Part shown: positions 58,348-64,000 of the stretch, piece after piece
Position numbering within the stretch: position 1 is the stretch's first letter
Layout: every line of letters starts with the position of its first letter
Assembly (NCBI GenBank): GCA_013396635.1
Contig: WBMW01000582.1
Span: forward strand, 1,422,230-1,486,229
Source: Penelope pileata
Lineage: Eukaryota; Chordata; Aves; Galliformes; Cracidae
DNA length: 64,000 bases
Direction: 5' to 3'
Notes under the pieces: model-generated
The model's database searches: none
What the model was told of the DNA's origin: nothing
The model's input: the letters and a program-made list of their open reading frames with translations, nothing else
Made by a program: the position numbers and the translations under genes

Positions 58348-59910
58348 TAATTTTTATAAATGTCTTCAGTCAAGGCTGAGGAAACCAGTCATGCAGTGCA
58401 GGTAGCAGAGATCTCAGCAGTTTGCTCTTAAGGCTCCTCCAAGCATGTTAGCTTATAAAAACAGTGTGATCCTACATTCCAGCAAATACATAGTTCCTTC
58501 TGGTAGGAAAGCTTGATGAATAAGTCACAGTTCAAATGTTTCTGAGTCCTCACCAAGATTTAATGCACAAAATCCAGGCAAAAACACCCAGAAGTGTATA
58601 ATCACTAATTTAAATGGTTACAGCAAAGTCCTGTTTCACGGCCCCAAATCCTTTCTCTGACAAAACCTCTGTGCTATGTGGATAGTTACTTTAAGTATTT
58701 ACAATGTTGATTTAGTACATACTGTTAGGCAACTTTCAAAATAAAAAGAAACCTAAAATAAAATTAGAACCTCAAGAAATTAAACTCAGAGGCAGAGTAA
58801 CTTAGCAAACCTCATTCAGAGAATCCCAGTATTAAAGCGGGGCAGCATAAACAATACATTAATTTCTTACCATGCATTTTGTAATTAATTTTTGTCTAAA
58901 GTCTATGCCCAAAGTTACTAAAGAAAAACTGAGATACAAAAAAGGAAAGAAACTATTCACTAAATGAAAACAGGCTTACACAGTTTAGACTAGTTTAGTT
59001 TCTAAGGAATACAAGTTTGTGTACATTAAGCTAATGAATTCTCATTTTGTTTTGCACCTCTTCTAATAAAGTCTAACTGTTAGGACTTGCATGCTTAGGA
59101 GCGTCTCACATAGAAGTCCATGAACAAAAAGCAGCTTCAGAGGGCAAAGATGTCACAGAATCTTAATACAAGATTTGAGGAAAATCAGTCAGGTTGAGAG
59201 TGGTGAGGTTTTTTTTTTTTTCTATCAGGTGGCAGCAGATGAACATCTGTGGAAAAGCCAATAGCACCAAGCAAGACACAGAAGTTTACCCAATATAAAG
59301 TAAAAGAGCAACTCTGACGGGGAAATATAGAATGAGCATATGTCTGCTCCACATGGATATTAAACTTTGGATGACATTTTCTTTAAAAAAGAAAAACATC
59401 TTTTAATATTTCCTCTTTTAATGTGGACTATCTGCTACTCTGTAATAATTTGCGAATCATCCTTCAGGCACCACTTAACCTATCTAAATGCAAAAAACTG
59501 AATCTGGAATACTATCAAAGCACATACTGAATAAAAAGAGCCATTCAGCTTCAGCAGCAACATAAGAGACCTGGTTTTTATTATGCATGTGAAGTGTTTA
59601 ATTTAAACTGCTAATGGTTAACCATGTCTGGCCTAGAGCAATGTATATCTGGGAAAAAAAAAATATCATAAACAAAACCCCCTCCATCTCTCTTTAATTC
59701 TTTCTTCTCTAAAGAGAAAGAAAAACATTTTTCTGGAAAATACGAAGATTTCTTATGTGATATTTCTTTTACACAAAATGTGCAGAGAAAGAGGGAAAAA
59801 ACTTATACCTCATACTGAAATGCCTAGTAGTCTTAGGGCTACCTGTATTAAAACACCTGAATACCAGGAATACCTCACAGTGAGCTAGAGGCTATCAGGC
59901 CTTGTAAATG
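58348..59910. other. Unique AT-rich non-coding stretch
   Basis: No repeat or exon recognised; a T-run of about 12 lies near 59210-59221. Confidence 0.5.
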
Positions 59911-60474
59911 CATTGGTCACTCCGAAAGTAATGCCTCCTATTTATTTCCATGGAAACTACAGCAGCTACAAAGAACACAAGAATACTGTTTGAGAGAGAA
60001 AATTCTCAGCTACAGAACACTTTTTCAACATACCCACAACCATTAGCTATGCATTTTCATCAATGATGAACAAGCGCTTGCGTGCCGCGCTTGTAAAACT
60101 CTGCATGGCCATCTGCAACGTGGCTTGTATTTCACATCACTGTCCTCACCGCTGAAACGCACCACCCACCTCCTCACTGTGCTCACATCCACTGTTTGGT
60201 CTCCAGAAATGTTCAGCAAGCATCAATGAATGTCAATGGGTGCCATTTTTTCCACATGGAGGAATTCAATTCCACACCTTTGCTTCATATGCACTTCCCT
60301 GTCAGATGCCATTGTGCCACACTGCCCCTCTGCTGCTGTCTGTTGCACAGCAACAAAATGAAACAGAATATTGGTGAAAAGGTTCAACCTCTACTGCCAT
60401 ACTGCCATCATCCACCTTGGATATCATGGGCCAACATAATAATGTAGGAGGCATTACTTTCGGAGCAACCCTCA
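59911..60474 (-). mobile_element. Mariner-type DNA transposon, internally deleted (about 0.56 kb), second copy
   Basis: The complement starts TGAGGGTTGCTCCGAAAGTA (60474 downward), next to a TA at 60475-60476. The other end (59911-59940) is the matching inverted repeat with a worn outer tip. The inside matches the element at 40605-41156 throughout, in the opposite orientation: degraded transposase N terminus (words GDQTVDVSTV and VVRFSGEDSDV in the complement), then a direct jump to the C-terminal end. This copy keeps a short extra segment at the deletion junction (complement words 'gcagagttttacaagcgcgg', then 'cgcaagcgcttgttcatcat'). Family and caveat are as for the first copy. Confidence 0.88.
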
Positions 60475-63400
60475 TACAAAGCATTTATGGAAAAGCTGTC
60501 TTAAACGTATAGTGATTTTAAGATGTCTAGGTGTATATGGCTAGCTTTGCACAGAGAAATCTCAGTCTCTGCATAGAGTCACCTCCATCTCCCATGTTAA
60601 GTGAATTTGCCATTATTCCAAAGTATTTACGTATTTTATTAATAAGTGACACTAATAAAATATACTTGTCATTCATAATGAGTAAACTTTTTTACTAAGC
60701 AAATAACTATTCCTATATTCACTTTCTCAGTAAAAACTTATTTGGGGAAAAAGGATTTTTCTCTTTAATCCTGCTTTCAAGAGTTTCCAGAAACTTTCCG
60801 GTGTGGGAGTTGACATTTGATCAGCGAGCAAGATGGGAAAATGCCAACATAATATACCTACCATAGTAAATCAATTTTAAATTAAACGTTATAGAACCCA
60901 GACGTTGTGTACCCTTCCATAATCAAAACAGCTTATATATGGTTTAAATAAAAGGCAAAAGTTCAACATCGTTGCCTAAAGCATTCATTTTCCAATGAAA
61001 GCAGCTCTAGTCCAAGGTTGTCTGTTTTTGACATGCAGATTTCAAAAGACTCCTATCCCAGTTCAAAAATCAAATTAAATTTTAGTCTTAAAATGAAAGT
61101 GTTTAATTATTCCTCCTCAAGAGAAGTGATAAAAATGTCCTAGTACATGTTAACAAACTAGCAGAAATCAGAAGAATACATTTATAATTTCTTACTTAGC
61201 AACAGTTCTAGAAAAGCATAGCAATTTTAGTCATACTTCACTCAGTGTAATAGTCTGAGAACGTCTAATAAAGGAAAATAAAAATGATGCCAAATAGTAT
61301 CCAATAGTAAATGGTATCCAATATTATAGTCTTGTAAATGAGCTTTCCCAAGGCTGAAAATGTTTATTTCCACAATAGCCTCCTAGGAATTGAGCAATAC
61401 TTCCCTGATGACAACTGCTGACTTCCTTTGTTTTTCTTTTTGCCCTGCCTTTCTTTGGTTAAGAATAAAGGTAAATGTGCACTTACTTCTTTCTCTTCCT
61501 TTACATAGTTTGCTGTGATGGAAACTCAGCTTATCAAAGAATGTATGCTAGCCTCTGCTGCTAACATACAGATAAAATTGTTTCTCATGCCAAAGTGGAT
61601 TCTATTGCATTGAATGCAAACTTTGGAATTCACATCGCAGCCATAACTAATCATTAATTTCTTTTCTTTCTGTTGCCATGGACTTTTAGATTACTAAACC
61701 AACACTAAACCAAACTAAATCAAATAATACCTAAGTGAGACTGTCTCAAATCCAGTAGTAGCAAAATAATGGGCTTGCTCTGTTTTACATCATTTTACAT
61801 CACTTTGATTTTTAATCAGCTTTTAAACGCATGCTGCAAAGAAATAACTGTGGTTTGGTTATGGGACCAGAATTGGGAGTAAAGAAGAGATGAAAACAGA
61901 CTTAACATAATTTACCAGTCCCTTAACAATGTGCCCCATATTCACAAGTAAAATAATAACAAAGCTCCTTGCTTATGTACAGTGTCTTTTTAAAAATACT
62001 GTAATTATTATTTCCCGAAGAAGTTAATGAATTAGTTTGTCCATTCATATTTCATATCCCACTCTGACTGCATGTTTTACAAATACAAAAAAATCTGTGG
62101 CAACACATAACAGGGCGGAAGAACAGGGCAAATGCATTTCTAACACTGGATTCTTACTACTGTTTTAGGTTTTACTGTGGGTTGTTTAAAAATCCATGAA
62201 AACTGAAGAGCTGATAAGTTGTTAATTTGTAAGACTTCTATTTTTAATAAAGCTATAAACAAAATAATACAGGTTAACTTTTTTTTTTTTTTTTTTAAAC
62301 GGCAGAAGTGTGAGTAATAAAGTGATAGGATGTTATACTAGGCTGAACAGTTAATACAATTTAAATGCACTGTCCTTATACTTCCAGCAGATGGCAGGTA
62401 CAGTACTTCAAACTTTTAAAAACCTCAACTTTTTTTTTTTAAACAGTAAGATGCTATTATATGGGAAATTGTTTTAATAATACATTCTTCCCACATGTAT
62501 GCATTTCTACATTTAACATACTTAAAGAAAATATACCAAGAAGAAAAGTAGTGTTTAACAGAAACATCTTAAATGATAAAAGCAAATTAGAAAGTAATTA
62601 AAAAATAGAACACAAGGAACAAAAATCCCAGAAAGCCCAGGATAATATTCAAAATTGTAAATGGTAAACTTAAAATAGAAATTTAAAATAAGAAACTTTG
62701 TATTTATTTTTTTCCATAAATCTGCCTTCCTTCTAAAGCAAGAATTTTTTTTTTTTTCCCAAAAAGAAACATTCAATTTTCTGTTATGTGTCACTGAAAA
62801 ATTAAGAGCTATGAAACGACAGTCAATGACAAATTCAGAGATTGCAGCAGCAAGGCTATCCGTGAAACTGAGCTCAAACCCCTGGGCATACAAAAGAAAT
62901 TAAGAACTACTTTTTTACTGCAGGATCAAGTAACAAATCCTACTTGCAGCAGATGAGTCCCCCTCTCAGAACGTAGGACAACTGATCAGTTAGAGATTAG
63001 GAACAAAACCTTTCATATTCTTTCTGCTGTTTACTATGTGGCTCCATCCCACCTTCACTGCACGCTGCTATACCTCTGAACTACTGAAGACTTAAATTTC
63101 TAAGTGCTTTTCTGTGCGCTCGTCATTGTTTTGTAATGCCGTAAATGCCACTTTGTCTTGACCAATGTTTTGCGAACTGAGTTTGTGATACCGGATCTGT
63201 TTTAGAAAAGGGGAGAATTGGAGATGCTTTGATATTAAGGTTGAAAGTATTTGTGATCATTCATTGAACCGCCCGACAATTTGCAGAGAAAGGATGCATG
63301 TTTAGTGTCATAACGCTACAAGTACGTAAAAATTTTTTAAATTTTCATATCAATCCTGGGTGAAAGTTTAATGTAAAATAATTTCACAGTGATGATATCT

Positions 63401-64000
63401 GAGATGGTTGTTTTAAAGGAAAGCATTAGTATCACAGAGGAAATGTCATGTAAAATTACTATGCAAAAACAATGATTCAGGCAATTTTCCTCAATCTTTC
63501 CTTATCATGAAACCATGTCTTCCATTCCATGTATTATTCCAGCTTCTGCACAAAACAAATCAGCATTTATTTTCTTTTGGTGTCCCTAGACTTACACTAC
63601 ACTGTTGCACAACATTGAATGAAGTAGGTGGAGCCATCCCCTAGGCACGTTTACTAGTCTCGGTTTCTTTGCTCAAACTCACTGTATGAACATGAATTAT
63701 TCTGCCAATTTCCTGTCATGTAGATTCTTGCAACCACCTCTCATTAAATTCCAGATAGTTTATCTTTGTCCTTAGGCAACCTTTCTGTCCTCTACACAAT
63801 ATTGTTAATCAATTTTCCTTTTTGTTTTCTTTCCCTTCGACCTTGTCTCTGGCTTCTCATGTCAGTTTACCTGCCAGACTATTCCGTTTCTCCCTCCGCA
63901 TTCCAAGTCAGGTTGAATCTTCTGTAGCTTCCTCTGACTTTCCCTGCAAACTGGTATCCTGTTCCAATCTCCTTATGCATTCACTTTTGGTTTCGGTTCA
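60475..64000. other. Unique AT-rich non-coding stretch
   Basis: No mobile element or exon recognised. T-runs lie at 62279-62296, 62430-62440 and 62747-62757. The 112-codon minus-strand frame at 62555-62893 consists largely of lysine- and phenylalanine-coding A/T runs and looks like chance. The last 300 bases are pyrimidine-rich on the plus strand. Confidence 0.5.

Noticed and set aside
62555..62893. 112-codon minus-strand frame
   Set aside because: Composed largely of A/T-run codons (Lys, Phe, Asn) with no motif; chance openness.
1..64000. CRISPR arrays, tRNA or rRNA genes, bacterial-type operons or a new defence or biosynthetic system
   Set aside because: Looked for regularly spaced repeats, cloverleaf-like segments and clustered long ORFs on both strands. 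None is present; the repeat content is that of an animal (bird) genome.

Overview
This is vertebrate, almost certainly avian, DNA, and most likely galliform (chicken-like). It is AT-rich by eye, has no bacterial-style ORF packing, and carries many 5'-truncated CR1 LINE copies with the typical CR1 tail (repeats of ATTCTGTG or ATTCTATG). It also has two short mariner elements whose inverted repeats contain CTCCGAAAGTAATGCCTCC, and one old MIR-like SINE. A 44-base run of n (42524-42567) and several single n's show a draft assembly. The species call is inference from repeat content only.

I found no intact protein-coding gene. The window reads as a gene desert or the inside of a very large intron. 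The only recognisable cellular coding sequence is a 46-codon block at 3731-3868 matching the ubiquitin-specific protease USP48 (catalytic-domain QQDAQEF box). It is followed by a 65-bp segment with good splice signals (4000-4064). A second, weaker exon-like segment at 42411-42494 resembles the last helix of a PH domain and ends in a perfect-looking splice donor. All three are more likely relics than live exons, but could be tested.

Layout: 1-7.4 kb is unique sequence with the USP48-like relic. 7.5-16.8 kb has three CR1 copies, an A/T microsatellite and a TTTA repeat. 16.8-28.6 kb is unique apart from a MIR-like SINE near 22.6 kb. A CR1 copy sits at 28.7-29.2 kb, then unique sequence to 36 kb. 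36-46 kb is the repeat-rich core: a CR1 tail, a poly-A tract, two copies of an unclassified LTR-like repeat, a CR1 copy, a mariner element, the assembly gap and a second CR1 copy. 48.7-49.7 kb is a CR1 fragment lacking its 3' end. Three more CR1 pieces lie at 55-58 kb and a second mariner at 59.9-60.5 kb. The rest is unique sequence.

The most interesting observation is a pair of inverted CR1 copies about 5 kb apart (39879-40382 and 45370-45873). They share a 504-bp core with only two mismatches in my hand alignment, while their adjoining 3' tails differ at very roughly 15-20 percent of positions. That mosaic fits gene conversion between inverted repeats. I saw no CRISPR array, operon, tRNA or rRNA gene, or new multi-gene system.
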